Below the pieces are notes generated by a model. The model was given only the letters and a program-made list of their open reading frames with translations. It did no database searches and was not told the DNA's origin. The translations under genes were made by a program, and so were the position numbers. From contig JAFRUA010000016.1 in NCBI GenBank assembly GCA_017434855.1, forward strand, positions 1 through 64,000: a DNA stretch of 64,000 nt. The letters are read 5' to 3'. Below, piece by piece: positions 25,378 to 35,800 of the stretch (positions within the stretch are counted from its first letter, which is position 1; each line of letters begins with the position of its first letter). Origin of the DNA: Clostridia bacterium (lineage in GTDB: Bacteria; Bacillota; Clostridia; Oscillospirales; Acutalibacteraceae).

Positions 25378-27618
25378 GTGAAAACAACGAAACGAGTCAT
25401 TGCGATTCTGCTGGCAGCGCTGATGTGTCTTGCTGTCTTTGCCGGCTGCAAACGCAAAACCGACGACAAAATCCTCGTCGTCGCAACCAACCATTTTGAA
25501 GCAAAGTTCTCTCCGTTCTTTGCTGCAAGTGCAGAAGACATGCACATCGTCGACATGACACAGGTCAGCCTTCTGAGTCTTGACCGTGTCGGCGCCCCCG
25601 TGCTCAAGGGCATCGAAGGTGAGACCCGTCCCTACAACGGCACGGATTACACCTATTTCGGCACCTCTGACATTGAAGTCACCGAAAACGATGACGGCAC
25701 CGTCACCTATGACATCAAGCTGCGTGAGGACCTCAAGTTTTCGGACGGTGAACCGATCACCATCGACGACGCCATCTTTTCAATCTACGTCTATTGCGAT
25801 CCGACGTATGACGGCTCCACCACGCTTTACAGCCAGCCGATCAAAGGTCTGGAAGAATACAGAAGCGGTATGGAATCCCGCGTCAGCCTGATCCTTGCAG
25901 CCGGCCCGGATGGCTACAAGGCCAACGATCATTACACCGAGGACCAGTACAAAGCGTTCTGGGAAGCGTTTGACAAGGCCGGCGAAGCTTTTGTCAACGG
26001 TATTAAGGAAGCCTGCATCGGCTATGAACTCAACACCGAAGAGGACTCCATTGCGGCTTGCGCTGCGAACTGGGGATATGAGCTTCCCGAAGACGCCACC
26101 GCTGCTGACTTCTTCCAGAAGTTCGTTGAGGCCTACGGTTATGATATCTCTGACAATGGCATCAACTGTGAAAAGGGCACTCTTTCCATCACCGACGCCC
26201 TGGCCGCAGAGCTTGGCGATGCGTGGGCAGACTATCAGGCCGGCGTGCAGACCGGCAAGACCGCGCCCAACATCACCGGTATCGAAAAAACCGGCGAGTA
26301 TTCCATGCGCATCACCGCCACGGAATTTGCCGCGAACATGATCTATCAGATCGCCATTCCCATCGCGCCCCTGCACTATTACGGCAGCAAAGACGCGTAT
26401 AACTATGACAACAATCAGTTCGGCTTCACCAAGGGCGACCTGTCTTCGGTCCGTGCCAAGACCACAAAGCCGCTGGGCGCCGGCGCCTACACCTTCAAGG
26501 AATTCACCGACGGCATCGCTTATCTGGAAGCGAACCCGACATATTTCAAAGGCGAACCCAAAACCAAGTATCTCAACTTCCGCGAGACCACCGATGACGA
26601 CAAGGTCCCCGGCATCAAATCCGGCACCTTTGACATCTCTGACCCGTCCTATTCCAAAGACGTTGTGAAACAGATCCAGGAATATAACGGCGGCAACATC
26701 ACCGGCAGCGTCATCACCACCAAGCTGTATGACTTCCTCGGCTACGGCTATATCGCCCTCAACTCCAAGAACGTCAGCGTAAAGGGCGAAATCGATTCCG
26801 ACGCGTCCAAGAACCTGCGCAAGGCCATCGCGACCGTCATTGCCGTTTATCGTGACGAGGCGATCGACTCCTATTACGGCGAGACCGCTTCCGTCATCAA
26901 CTATCCCATCTCCTCCACGTCCTGGGCTGCGCCGCAGGTCACCGACGACGGCTACACCGTGGCCTATTCGGTCGACGTGAACGGCAACCCGATCTATACC
27001 GACGATATGACTGCAGAGCAGCGCTATGAAGCCGCGCTGCAGGCTGCCCTCGGCTTCTTTGAGGCTGCCGGCTATACCGTCAAGAACGGCAAGCTGACTG
27101 CGGCACCGGAAGGCGCCAAGCTGAAATATCAGGTCAACATCGGTGCAGGCGGCAACGGCGACCATCCGTCGTTCCTGCTGCTCAAGACCGCGGCTGACGC
27201 GCTCAAGAAGATCGGCTTTGAATTGGTTGTCAACGACATCACCCAAGCCGCCGACCTTTACTCCACCTATCAGAGCGGCACGGCCGAAATGTGGTGCGCG
27301 GCATGGGGCGCCTCGGTCGACCCGGATATGTATCAAGTCTATCACAGCAAGGGCACCACAAACTATTATGGCATCTATGACCAGAAGCTTGACAAGCTGA
27401 TTCTGAAAGCCAGAACATCCAGCGATCAGAATTTCAGAAAGAACCTCTATCGTCAAGCGATGGAAATCGTGATGGATTGGGCTGTGGAAATTCCCATCTA
27501 TCAGCGCAGCGAAGTTTACACCGTCTCTACCGAGCGCGTGAATGTTGACACCCTGACGCCGGATATGACGCCGTATTGGAGCTGGATGAACGAAGTGGAA
27601 ACCATTGAGATGAATTAA
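25378..27618 (+). CDS. Peptide ABC transporter substrate-binding lipoprotein (family 5)
   Basis: A 746-residue DppA/OppA-type binding lipoprotein. The GTG start is supported by AAAGGAG 9 bp upstream and by the signal peptide it creates, MKTTKRVIAIL... ending in lipobox LAVFAGC (Cys at 25). An open frame back to 25297 crosses the palindromes and is not coding. The SBP_bac_5 body shows YDIKLREDLKFSDGEPIT and PLGAGAY blocks. It is about 200 residues longer than usual; much of the excess lies at residues 165-310, an insertion before the ITGIEKTGEYSMRIT strand. It heads the importer operon; the large hairpin after it may set a high ratio of binding protein to permease. Confidence 0.92.
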   Translation: MKTTKRVIAILLAALMCLAVFAGCKRKTDDKILVVATNHFEAKFSPFFAASAEDMHIVDMTQVSLLSLDRVGAPVLKGIEGETRPYNGTDYTYFGTSDIEVTENDDGTVTYDIKLREDLKFSDGEPITIDDAIFSIYVYCDPTYDGSTTLYSQPIKGLEEYRSGMESRVSLILAAGPDGYKANDHYTEDQYKAFWEAFDKAGEAFVNGIKEACIGYELNTEEDSIAACAANWGYELPEDATAADFFQKFVEAYGYDISDNGINCEKGTLSITDALAAELGDAWADYQAGVQTGKTAPNITGIEKTGEYSMRITATEFAANMIYQIAIPIAPLHYYGSKDAYNYDNNQFGFTKGDLSSVRAKTTKPLGAGAYTFKEFTDGIAYLEANPTYFKGEPKTKYLNFRETTDDDKVPGIKSGTFDISDPSYSKDVVKQIQEYNGGNITGSVITTKLYDFLGYGYIALNSKNVSVKGEIDSDASKNLRKAIATVIAVYRDEAIDSYYGETASVINYPISSTSWAAPQVTDDGYTVAYSVDVNGNPIYTDDMTAEQRYEAALQAALGFFEAAGYTVKNGKLTAAPEGAKLKYQVNIGAGGNGDHPSFLLLKTAADALKKIGFELVVNDITQAADLYSTYQSGTAEMWCAAWGASVDPDMYQVYHSKGTTNYYGIYDQKLDKLILKARTSSDQNFRKNLYRQAMEIVMDWAVEIPIYQRSEVYTVSTERVNVDTLTPDMTPYWSWMNEVETIEMN

Positions 27619-27631
27619 CATCTCGCCCTGA

Positions 27632-27661
27632 TTCTGCGGGCAGGTTCACCTGCCCGCAGAA
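27632..27661 (+). terminator. Intercistronic hairpin after the binding-protein gene
   Basis: 13-bp perfect stem (27632-27644 and 27649-27661) with a TTCA loop and no T-tract. It is more likely an mRNA-stabilising or partial-termination hairpin than a full terminator, as is common between binding-protein and permease genes. Confidence 0.75.
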
Positions 27662-27683
27662 CCCTTGCAGCAATAACAAAGAA

Positions 27684-27754
27684 TTAGATATTAGATTTTA
27701 GATGTTTGCAAGTTCTGATCGTTCAAAATCTAACATCTAACATCTGATATCTAA
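27684..27754. repeat. AT-rich imperfect inverted repeat
   Basis: Arms of 23 bp (27684-27706 and 27732-27754) pair with two mismatches, one a G-T. Each arm is built from repeats of TTAGATnTTAGAT-like units. This is the kind of low-complexity intergenic repeat found in many Clostridia. Confidence 0.75.
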
Positions 27755-27775
27755 CATCGAACTGGAGTTGATTCT

Positions 27776-28762
27776 ATGTGGAAGTTCATTCTCAAACGAT
27801 TGGCGCTTTCGGTCATGATCCTGTTTTGCGTCACGTTCATCATCTATCTCATCATGCGTTGTCTGCCGTCGTCGTTTGTTGAAACCCAGGCGATGACGCT
27901 TTCGCAGGCGCCGGGCGCCAAGCCCTATGCCGAATGGCTCGACCAGCTCAGCGAAATGTATGGCATGAATCAGAATGTCTTTGCCGGTTATTTCGGCTGG
28001 CTGAAAGATTTCTGCGCCGGCCGGTTCGGCGATTCCTGGGTCTATAACGTTCCGGTGATCGAAAAATTCCACGAAACGGTCTGGCTGTCCTTTATCATGG
28101 GCGCGATCTCGTTCTTTTTTGAGATCATCATTGCCGTGCCGCTGGGCGTCATTGCCGCCACAAAACAGTATTCCAAAACAGATTATGCGATTTCAACCCT
28201 TGCGCTCATCGGCATCTCGCTGCCCTCGTTCTTTTTCGCCACGCTGCTCAAGCTGTTCTTTGCTGTCAAGCACCAGTGGTTTGAGATCAGCGGCCTGGTC
28301 AGCCGGGACTATTTGCTGATGACGCCGAGCCAGCAGTTCTGGGACAAGGCCATGCACCTGGTGCTGCCCATCGTGACGCTCACCATCGTGTCGATCGGTT
28401 CACTGATGCGTTATGTGCGCACCAATATGCTTGAGGTGCTCAACGCCGATTATATCCGCACGGCGCGCGCCAAGGGCCTGTCAGAGCGCAAGGTCATCTA
28501 TCATCATGCGTTCCGCAACACGATGATCCCCCTGGTGACGATCATCGGCGGGTCGCTGCCGGGATTGTTTGCCGGCGCGCTGATCACCGAGCAGCTCTTT
28601 TCCATCCCCGGCATCGGTTTTGCGTCTTATCAGGCCATGATCAAGGGCGATATCCCGTTTTCCATGTTTTATCTGACCTTTATGGCCATCCTGACGCTGC
28701 TGGGCAATCTGATTTCTGACATTCTGTACGCCGTGGTCGATCCGCGCGTGCGCATCGCTTGA
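27776..28762 (+). CDS. dppB: Peptide ABC transporter permease, DppB/OppB type
   Basis: A 328-residue BPD-type inner-membrane permease. It opens with the typical MWKFILKRL and first span, then a loop of about 65 residues and a five-helix transport domain. The EAA coupling motif is in DYIRTARAKGLSERKVIYHHAFRN, followed by the usual GLFAGALITEQLFSIPGIG. GGAG is 9 bp before the ATG. It pairs with the DppC-type gene 14 bp downstream. Whether it takes di- or oligopeptides cannot be told. Confidence 0.92.
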   Translation: MWKFILKRLALSVMILFCVTFIIYLIMRCLPSSFVETQAMTLSQAPGAKPYAEWLDQLSEMYGMNQNVFAGYFGWLKDFCAGRFGDSWVYNVPVIEKFHETVWLSFIMGAISFFFEIIIAVPLGVIAATKQYSKTDYAISTLALIGISLPSFFFATLLKLFFAVKHQWFEISGLVSRDYLLMTPSQQFWDKAMHLVLPIVTLTIVSIGSLMRYVRTNMLEVLNADYIRTARAKGLSERKVIYHHAFRNTMIPLVTIIGGSLPGLFAGALITEQLFSIPGIGFASYQAMIKGDIPFSMFYLTFMAILTLLGNLISDILYAVVDPRVRIA

Positions 28763-28776
28763 AAGGAGGGCGGAGC

Positions 28777-30321
28777 ATGAAAAAGCAGGCAGATCTGAAA
28801 AACAAGCCGGCCGCTGAAAAGACCGAAGCGCTCTCGCTCAACGATGACCGCCGCGTCAAAGTCCTGTCTCCCACCGCGCTGGTGCTCAAGCGGTTTTTCC
28901 GCAACACCCTGTCGGTCGTGGGACTGGTCATGATCGTGGTGATGTTCCTGTTCTCTTTCCTTGGCGGGTTCTTGATCCCCTATGATGAAGATGAAATCTT
29001 TTACACCTATACGGACATGAAAAAGAATTTTGTCACCGCCGAAGTCAACGACCGCTATCGCTATCTGACCACCAACAGTCAGACATATGACCATGATGCG
29101 TTTGAAAAGGCATTGAACGACAGCAAAGACCGATATCGCAGCGGCGGGATGGAGTATGAGATCCAGACCCTCGGCACCGACCTTTATCTGATCCGTTCCA
29201 ACAACGCAGACGTCGCCATTGAATATAAAGAAGCATTAAACGCACTGGATACATCACAGAAGTTTTCATTTGACATGACCAAGGCGGCGCTGACCGCGCA
29301 CGCGGAAAAAAGCCCGCGCTTTTCTGCCGACGGCAGCGACTATACCATCGACGCGGACGGCGTTGTTTTTGAAAACAATACCCCGATTGCCGTTGTCAGC
29401 CGCTTCATTGTGACGTCCAAAGAAAACGGCCGCCAGATCCCTCTCGGTTTTCGCAACGAACTGCAAAAGGCCGTTGAAAACAAAGAGACCGAGCTGCACT
29501 ATCAGGACGAAAACGGAACCGAATACGATTACTCGCTGGAATACAAGCCGGCCAATAATAACTGGGACGTCAAGCAGGGAAAAAGCACGTATGTCAAAGA
29601 CACCTACAGCAAGCCGTCCAAAGCCCACCCGCTGGGCACCGACAGCAACGGCATGGACATGCTCACCCGTCTGATGTACGGCGGCCGCGTGTCGCTGGTC
29701 ATCGGCTTCATCGTCGTGTTCATCGCCGCCTTTCTTGGCGTGCTGTTCGGCGGCATCTCCGGCTACTTCGGCGGCTGGGTCGACAACCTCATCATGCGTA
29801 TCGTCGATATCTTCTATTGCATTCCTTCCATGCCGCTGATCATCATCCTGGGCGCGGCCATGGATGCGATGCAGATCGAGCCAAAGATCCGCATGCTCTA
29901 TCTGATGCTCATCCTCGGCTTTTTGAGCTGGCCGGGCATCGCCCGCCTGATCCGCGGCCAGATCCTTTCGCTGCGTGAGCAGGAGTTCATGACGGCGACC
30001 GAAGCGTGCGGCATCAGCGTGCACCGCCGCATTTTCCAGCATCTGATTCCGAACGTCATCCCGCAGCTCATCGTCATCTGCACGATGGACCTCGGCTCCA
30101 CCATTCTGACCGAAGCGACGCTGTCCTTCCTCGGCCTTGGCGTCAAGTTCCCGTTCGCTTCCTGGGGCAACATCATCAACGACGTCAACAACTCGTTTGT
30201 TATGGAAAATTACTGGTTCATCTGGATTCCCGCCGGCTTCTGTCTGTTGATTTCCGTGCTCGGGTTCAACTTCATCGGCGACGGTCTGCGCGACGCGTTT
30301 GACCCGAAGATGAAACGCTGA
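28777..30321 (+). CDS. dppC: Peptide ABC transporter permease, DppC/OppC type, with large extracellular insertion
   Basis: A 514-residue permease, compared with about 300 in most DppC. ATG 28777 follows AAGGAGG. The OppC_N segment and first span cover about 30-67. An insertion of about 210 residues (70-285), polar and rich in Asp/Lys/Tyr, precedes the canonical HPLGTDSNGMDMLTRLMYGGR. The five-helix domain then runs to the end, with EAA motif EFMTATEACGISVHRRIFQHLIPN. The insertion must lie outside the membrane, where it could contact the enlarged binding protein. Confidence 0.9.
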   Translation: MKKQADLKNKPAAEKTEALSLNDDRRVKVLSPTALVLKRFFRNTLSVVGLVMIVVMFLFSFLGGFLIPYDEDEIFYTYTDMKKNFVTAEVNDRYRYLTTNSQTYDHDAFEKALNDSKDRYRSGGMEYEIQTLGTDLYLIRSNNADVAIEYKEALNALDTSQKFSFDMTKAALTAHAEKSPRFSADGSDYTIDADGVVFENNTPIAVVSRFIVTSKENGRQIPLGFRNELQKAVENKETELHYQDENGTEYDYSLEYKPANNNWDVKQGKSTYVKDTYSKPSKAHPLGTDSNGMDMLTRLMYGGRVSLVIGFIVVFIAAFLGVLFGGISGYFGGWVDNLIMRIVDIFYCIPSMPLIIILGAAMDAMQIEPKIRMLYLMLILGFLSWPGIARLIRGQILSLREQEFMTATEACGISVHRRIFQHLIPNVIPQLIVICTMDLGSTILTEATLSFLGLGVKFPFASWGNIINDVNNSFVMENYWFIWIPAGFCLLISVLGFNFIGDGLRDAFDPKMKR

Positions 30322-30338
30322 GAAAGGAGGCAATCGAA

Positions 30339-31499
30339 ATGGCAAAGAAAAAAGGCGCCGGATATCTTTCCGCAAGGGAATCTCGCCGCATTTCACGCGA
30401 AAACCGCCGCGTCACAAAAAAGCTGGAACAGCAGCACAAGCGCAAAAATGTGCCGGAAAGCGAATATCTGTCTGAAATGCACAACCCGGCCAATACGCTG
30501 GAAATCGACGATCTGCACTCCTACTTTTTTACCGACGTCGGCACCGTCAAATCTGTCGACGGCGTATCGTTTGAAGTACCAACCGGCAAAACCATCGGCG
30601 TTGTTGGGGAATCCGGCTGCGGCAAGTCGGTCACCAGCCTGTCGATCATGCAGCTTTTGCAGCGCCCGCAGGGGCAAATCGTCAGCGGCGAAATCCGTTT
30701 GAACCTGGGCGACAAGGTGATCGACGTTGCCAAAACGCCCACCAGCGTGATGCGTCAGGTGCGCGGCAAATGCGTTTCCATGATCTTTCAGGAGCCGATG
30801 ACCAGCCTGAACCCCGTGTTTCGCATCGGCGAGCAGATCAACGAGGTACTGCGGCTTCACAATGAAAACAACCTGAACAAAGCCGAAATTGCCACACGCA
30901 CGATCGAGCTGCTCAAGATGGTCGGCATCGCCAACAGCGAGGGCGTATACAAAATGTTTCCGCATGAGCTGTCCGGCGGCATGCGGCAGCGCGTGGTCAT
31001 CGCCATGGCGCTGGCCTGCAACCCGAAGCTGATCATCGCCGACGAACCGACCACTGCGCTGGACGTAACCATTCAGGCGCAGATCCTTGATCTGCTGCGC
31101 CAGTTGAAAGATCGCATCAATTCTTCCATCATGCTCATCACGCATGACCTTGGCGTCATTGCAGAAATGGCTGATTATGTCGTTGTCATGTATGCCGGAA
31201 AGATCGTTGAAAAAGGCACAGCCGAAGAAATTTTTTCGCACCCATGCCATCCTTATACCATCGGTCTGATGGCGTCCAAGCCCGTTGTCGGCAAAAAGGT
31301 CGACAAGCTATATTCCATCCCGGGCAAGGTGCCAAACCCGGTCAACATGCCGAATTACTGCTATTTCAAAGATCGCTGTGAACAGTGTGTTCCCCGCTGC
31401 AGCGGGGAATATCCGCACGAGGTCAGTCTTTCCCCGACCCACAAGGTCAGTTGCTACCGCTATTATGACGAACAGAAGGAGGGCGAAAGCAATGGCTGA
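30339..31499 (+). CDS. dppD: Peptide ABC transporter ATPase, DppD/OppD type
   Basis: A 386-residue ATPase. Walker [10 protein letters not shown]-loop [10 protein letters not shown], signature LSGGMRQR, Walker [13 protein letters not shown] and H-loop ITHD are all intact. The C-terminal oligopeptide-transporter domain has the four Cys typical of the family ([10 protein letters not shown], then a third Cys in VPRCS and CYRY). The first 50 residues are an unusual Lys/Arg-rich extension ([17 protein letters not shown]...) not present in most relatives. The ribosome site is AAAGGAGG. It overlaps the next ATPase gene by 8 bp. Confidence 0.93.
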   Translation: MAKKKGAGYLSARESRRISRENRRVTKKLEQQHKRKNVPESEYLSEMHNPANTLEIDDLHSYFFTDVGTVKSVDGVSFEVPTGKTIGVVGESGCGKSVTSLSIMQLLQRPQGQIVSGEIRLNLGDKVIDVAKTPTSVMRQVRGKCVSMIFQEPMTSLNPVFRIGEQINEVLRLHNENNLNKAEIATRTIELLKMVGIANSEGVYKMFPHELSGGMRQRVVIAMALACNPKLIIADEPTTALDVTIQAQILDLLRQLKDRINSSIMLITHDLGVIAEMADYVVVMYAGKIVEKGTAEEIFSHPCHPYTIGLMASKPVVGKKVDKLYSIPGKVPNPVNMPNYCYFKDRCEQCVPRCSGEYPHEVSLSPTHKVSCYRYYDEQKEGESNG

Positions 31500-32562
31500 A
31501 AACAAAACCAAGGGCGATTTTATTCCCGCTGTTGTGGACCCGCAGTATATTCTGCAGGTCAACGCACTGCGCAAATACTTCCCCATCAAAAACGGCATTC
31601 GCGTCACCGGGAACGTCAAAGCGGTAGACGGCGTCACATTCAACCTCAAGCGCGGCAGCGCCATGGGGCTGGTCGGTGAATCCGGCTGCGGCAAAACGAC
31701 CACCGGCCGCACGATCCTGCGCCTGTATGACAGCAAAACCGACGGGCAGGTGCTGTTTAACGGGGAAGAGGTCTATGACCTTTCGCGCAAGGAACTGCGT
31801 GCCCTGCGCACCAAAATGCAGATCATTTTTCAGGACCCGTTCTCTTCGCTGTCGCCGCGCATGCCGGTCGGCGAAATCATCGGCGAGGCCGTGCGTGAGC
31901 ACAAGCTGGTTCCGAAGGCAGAGTTCAACGACTATATCGATTCCGTCATGGACCAGTGCGGTCTGCAGCCCTTCCACCGTCAGCGGTACCCGCACGAGTT
32001 TTCCGGCGGGCAGCGGCAGCGCATCTGCATCGCGCGCGCCCTGGCCCTGAACCCGGAATTCATCGTCTGCGACGAGCCGGTCTCTGCGCTGGACGTATCC
32101 ATTCAGGCGCAGATCATTAACCTGCTCAAGGACCTGCAGAAAACGCACCATCTGACCTATCTGTTCATTTCGCATGACCTTTCGGTCGTGGAGCATATTT
32201 CTGACACTGTGGGCGTCATGTATCTCGGCAGTCTGGTCGAGTACGGCGAAACGGGCGACATTTTCCGCAACCCGCTGCACCCGTACACCAAGGCGCTGTT
32301 TTCGGCGATCCCGATCCCCGACCCCACGGTCAAGATGAACCGCATCGTGCTGGAAGGCTCCATCCCCTCCCCGGCCAATCCGCCGCAGGGCTGCAAATTC
32401 CACACCCGCTGCAAATACTGCACCGAGCGCTGCAAGACCGAGGTGCCGCAGCAGCGCGAGACCGAGCCCGGACACTATGTCGTCTGCCACCTGTATGACG
32501 ACGTCCGGACGCAGCCGGCGCAAAAGGAGACCGACAATGAAAGAACGCAAGCGCTCGTTTGA
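31492..32562 (+). CDS. dppF: Peptide ABC transporter ATPase, DppF/OppF type
   Basis: A 356-residue ATPase with Walker A GESGCGKTT, Q-loop FQDPFSSLSPR, signature FSGGQRQR, Walker B FIVCDEPVSALD and H-loop ISHD. The C-terminal domain carries the CKFHTRCKYC cluster. ATG 31492 is inside the end of dppD, with GGAGGGCG 8 bp upstream. It completes the heterodimeric ATPase pair. The next small gene starts inside its last 26 bases. Confidence 0.93.
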   Translation: MAENKTKGDFIPAVVDPQYILQVNALRKYFPIKNGIRVTGNVKAVDGVTFNLKRGSAMGLVGESGCGKTTTGRTILRLYDSKTDGQVLFNGEEVYDLSRKELRALRTKMQIIFQDPFSSLSPRMPVGEIIGEAVREHKLVPKAEFNDYIDSVMDQCGLQPFHRQRYPHEFSGGQRQRICIARALALNPEFIVCDEPVSALDVSIQAQIINLLKDLQKTHHLTYLFISHDLSVVEHISDTVGVMYLGSLVEYGETGDIFRNPLHPYTKALFSAIPIPDPTVKMNRIVLEGSIPSPANPPQGCKFHTRCKYCTERCKTEVPQQRETEPGHYVVCHLYDDVRTQPAQKETDNERTQALV

Positions 32563-32809
32563 AGATGACGACGGCCGCACGATCGCCGACATGAGCGGCG
32601 TGCAGCGCGACCGCATGTTTCTGCCCCGCTCGCTGAAAAAGCACGGCACCTTTGCCAGACAGGAAAAAGAGGACACGCAGCCGAAGTGGAACGACGATCA
32701 GCGGCGCTCTGCCGTCGGCGGCGCCGTCTCTGCCGCGGCGCTCATCGCCGGGATTTTCATCGGCGCGGGCGCCATCCTGATCTGGCTGCTGACGCTGATC
32801 TGGCACTGA
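32537..32809 (+). CDS. Small single-pass membrane protein at the end of the Dpp operon
   Basis: A 90-residue protein that starts after AAAGGAG and overlaps dppF by 26 bp. Residues 1-60 are charged (Arg/Lys/Asp/Glu) and 62-87 form one membrane span ending in the short tail LTLIWH, so the bulk lies in the cytosol. No family recognised. It is the last gene before a strong terminator, so it belongs to the importer operon; an accessory or stabilising role is inference. Confidence 0.7.
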   Translation: MKERKRSFEDDDGRTIADMSGVQRDRMFLPRSLKKHGTFARQEKEDTQPKWNDDQRRSAVGGAVSAAALIAGIFIGAGAILIWLLTLIWH

Positions 32810-32818
32810 CACCATAAA

Positions 32819-32855
32819 AAAAGCTGCTGTGACCATGCATGTCACGGCAGCTTTT
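32819..32855. terminator. Bidirectional terminator between importer and TIR operons
   Basis: 15-bp arms AAAAGCTGCTGTGAC and GTCACGGCAGCTTTT (one G-T pair) with a 7-nt loop. It serves the plus-strand importer operon and the convergent minus-strand TIR gene. Confidence 0.85.
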
Positions 32856-32887
32856 CTATTGCAAATGATATGATTATGATTCGGCTT

Positions 32888-35800
32888 TTAAGGCAGCTTG
32901 ATATCCTTCCAATCGGAAACATCATACTGACCATAATTATAGTTTCCTGTGTATTTGGTAGCAACAACGGTTCCGTCTTTTTTCAGTCCGACGGTACACC
33001 ATATTCCAGCGCTAATGGTTACGATGTTTTTCCAGTAGAAGACATTACATTGCCTTTCATCGTTTACTCCGACCGCAACAACGGTTCCGTCTTTTTTCAG
33101 TCCGACGGTATGCAATGCTCCCGCGCTGATGGCAACAATGTCCTTCCGGCCGGAGAGATTACACTGAGCATATTCGTTATCCCCAACCGCAACAACGGTT
33201 CCGTCTTTTTTCAGACCGACGGTATGCCTTCCTCCCGCGCTGATGGCAACAATGTCCTTCCAGCCGGAGACGTCACACTGAGCATATTCGTTATCCCCAA
33301 CCGCAACAACGGTTCCGTCTTTTTTCAGACCGACGGTATGAGAATATCCCGCGCTGATTGCAACGATATCTTTCCAATCGGAAACATCACATTGACCATC
33401 AACATTTTTTCCAGCCGCAACAACCGTTCCGTCTTTTTTCAGACCGACGGTATGGCAATCTCCCGCGCTGATGGCAACAATGTCCTTCCAGCCGGAGACG
33501 TCACACTGACCATATTCGTTATATCCGACAGCAACTGCTGTTCCGTCTTTTTTGAGACCGACGGTATGGCAATCTCCCGCGCTGATGGTAACGATGTCTT
33601 TCCAATTGGGGACGTCACACTGGCCATAATAATTACTCCCGACCACAACAACGGTTCCGTCTTTTTTCAGACCGATGGTATGATATGCCCCCGCTGAAAC
33701 AGTTTTGGAAAAGGAATATTGACTCCAACACTTTTCTGTCAGTTCTGCCGAATCTTTATAATCATCTAATCGAAGAAACATCTGGTATGCAGTGAGCGGA
33801 GACCCATCATTCATCAATTGAACGGCCTCATTATATTTGATTTCAATTATTTTTTCGTTGCTGTCCTTGAATCCGTCCAACGCCTCAAATGCAGTGATCG
33901 CCGCTTCGTACCGGCCTTTATTCATTAGTTGAATCGCATCATTATATTCAATGGAACTCTTGCATTCAATTATTCTTTCTTCACTATCCTTGTATCCGTC
34001 CAATTTCTCAAACGCCGAAATTGCTTCACTGTACTGACCGTCATTCATCAATTTCACAGCAGCGTTGTATTTTTTCAGCGGCACAAATACTTTGACCGTT
34101 AAAACAATCGCGGTGATTACAACAATGATAATTGCCGCCGCCGCGATCAAAAGCTTTTTCCGTTTCTTCGCATTTTCTTTGGCGATCTGTGCTGCAATGC
34201 GGTCCCGGCGCTCCTGCAGCGTCTTGATCTGTTCCGCGCTGTCTTTGTAATCCGGAATCATTTTGAACGCGCTGATTGCTACATCATATGATGCCGGCGT
34301 GCTCGCTTTGTTCGCAAGCTCAACGGCGTGCTGGTAATTCTTTGCATTTTCCTGTTCTTTGCGTGCGCGTTCTTCGGCGGCGCGGCGTTCATCCGCTTTT
34401 TCCCTCTGCTTTGCTTCTTCGGAAAGTTTCGCGGCTTTGGTTTTGAACGCCTGCAAATGCTGTTCGTATTCCTTTTTCTTTTGTGTAATCGTTTCTTCGT
34501 CCGCTGCTTTTGCGTCCGCGAGCATCCGATTCAGCGCGGCAAAAAACTCTTCGATCTGTCTGTCGATTTCCGGTTTGCTGTATTGCCTGGCGCGAAGCAG
34601 GTTTTTATCGTTTGCCCAACCGGCACGGCATTCGGCAATGTAGTTTTTCATCTGCTTTTCTGACGACTGATAGGTAAAATCAAAAGCATGCAATTCCGCA
34701 AGCAACACAAGCTTAGTCAGATATCCGGGAACGACGTATTCCGCAACCAGCTTGCGCAAAGCAACTTCATCCGGTTTGAATGCCTCTTTATTTGGCTTCT
34801 TGACTGCGCTGTAGATGTAGGATGCGTCGGAACGCTTCTGCAAAAAGGCGGAAAGTGTAACTGCTCTCATCAATGCCAGAAACTTCCCCAAATACGCGTC
34901 GCCGTTCTTCGCGTCAAGGTTCAGCGCCTGCTCAAAAAACTCGTCGGCCTTGGTCCACTCGTGATCCTCCAGCGCCATAAAACCGCGGTCGATCAGCGGC
35001 TGCGCGGCGGTCGCGTTGATCATCACGCTTGCCGGCGCCTGTGGCGTCTGTGCCGCCGGAGCGTCCTTTGCCAACAGCTTTTCCACCCCGCGCACCAGAT
35101 CCTGCACCGCGCCCAGCTTGCCGAGGTCCTGCGCCTGCAGGCCCTTGAAGGCGTCCGGCAAATCATAGGGGTCCATGTCCCGATAGCAGGGAATCACCGT
35201 CTTGGTCTTGTCCTTCGCCGCCAGGCGCACAAACCGACCCCACTCGTTCTTGACCCAGACCGCGTGGAAATATTCATATTTCGTACCGATACACAGCATG
35301 ATCTTCGCGGAGTTCAGCGCGGCGAAGATATAGGGCTCGTATTGCTGACCGAGCTTGCTCTCCAGCGTAATACGCGCAAAAAACACCTTGTAGCCCTTTG
35401 CGGTCAGCGCGTCATAAATGTCCTGCGCCATCACGCTGTCCGGCGTGCGCAAACCAGCGGCATCCGTTTCTTTATAGCAAATAAAAACGTCATACGGGCG
35501 CTCGCTGCGGCTGACAGAAAGGATCTCTTCATTGATCCGATCGATCTCGCGCGCCTCGTCGCGATAGACCTTCTGCGCAACCACGTCGGCATACTCCATC
35601 GCCAATTCAAAGTTTTCATCCCGACTCAGCTTTTCAAACGAAGCGCGGTGACAGGTCGGAATCTTTTTTCCGGTCAGGGGATCATCCACATACTCGATGC
35701 CGTAATTACACAGACACAGCCCCCAATAGGCCTCCGCCTCTTCGGGAAACTCTGCAACGATATTCTCATAGATGCCCGCCGCTTTATCAAATTCATTATT

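Noticed and set aside
25780..27621. 613-residue minus-strand open frame
   Set aside because: Antisense shadow of the peptide-binding lipoprotein; no start signals.
32870..33697. 275-residue plus-strand open frame with 38-residue repeats
   Set aside because: It is the antisense of the 114-bp RCC1 repeats. The period forces the frame to stay open; the minus-strand frame has the coherent domain structure.
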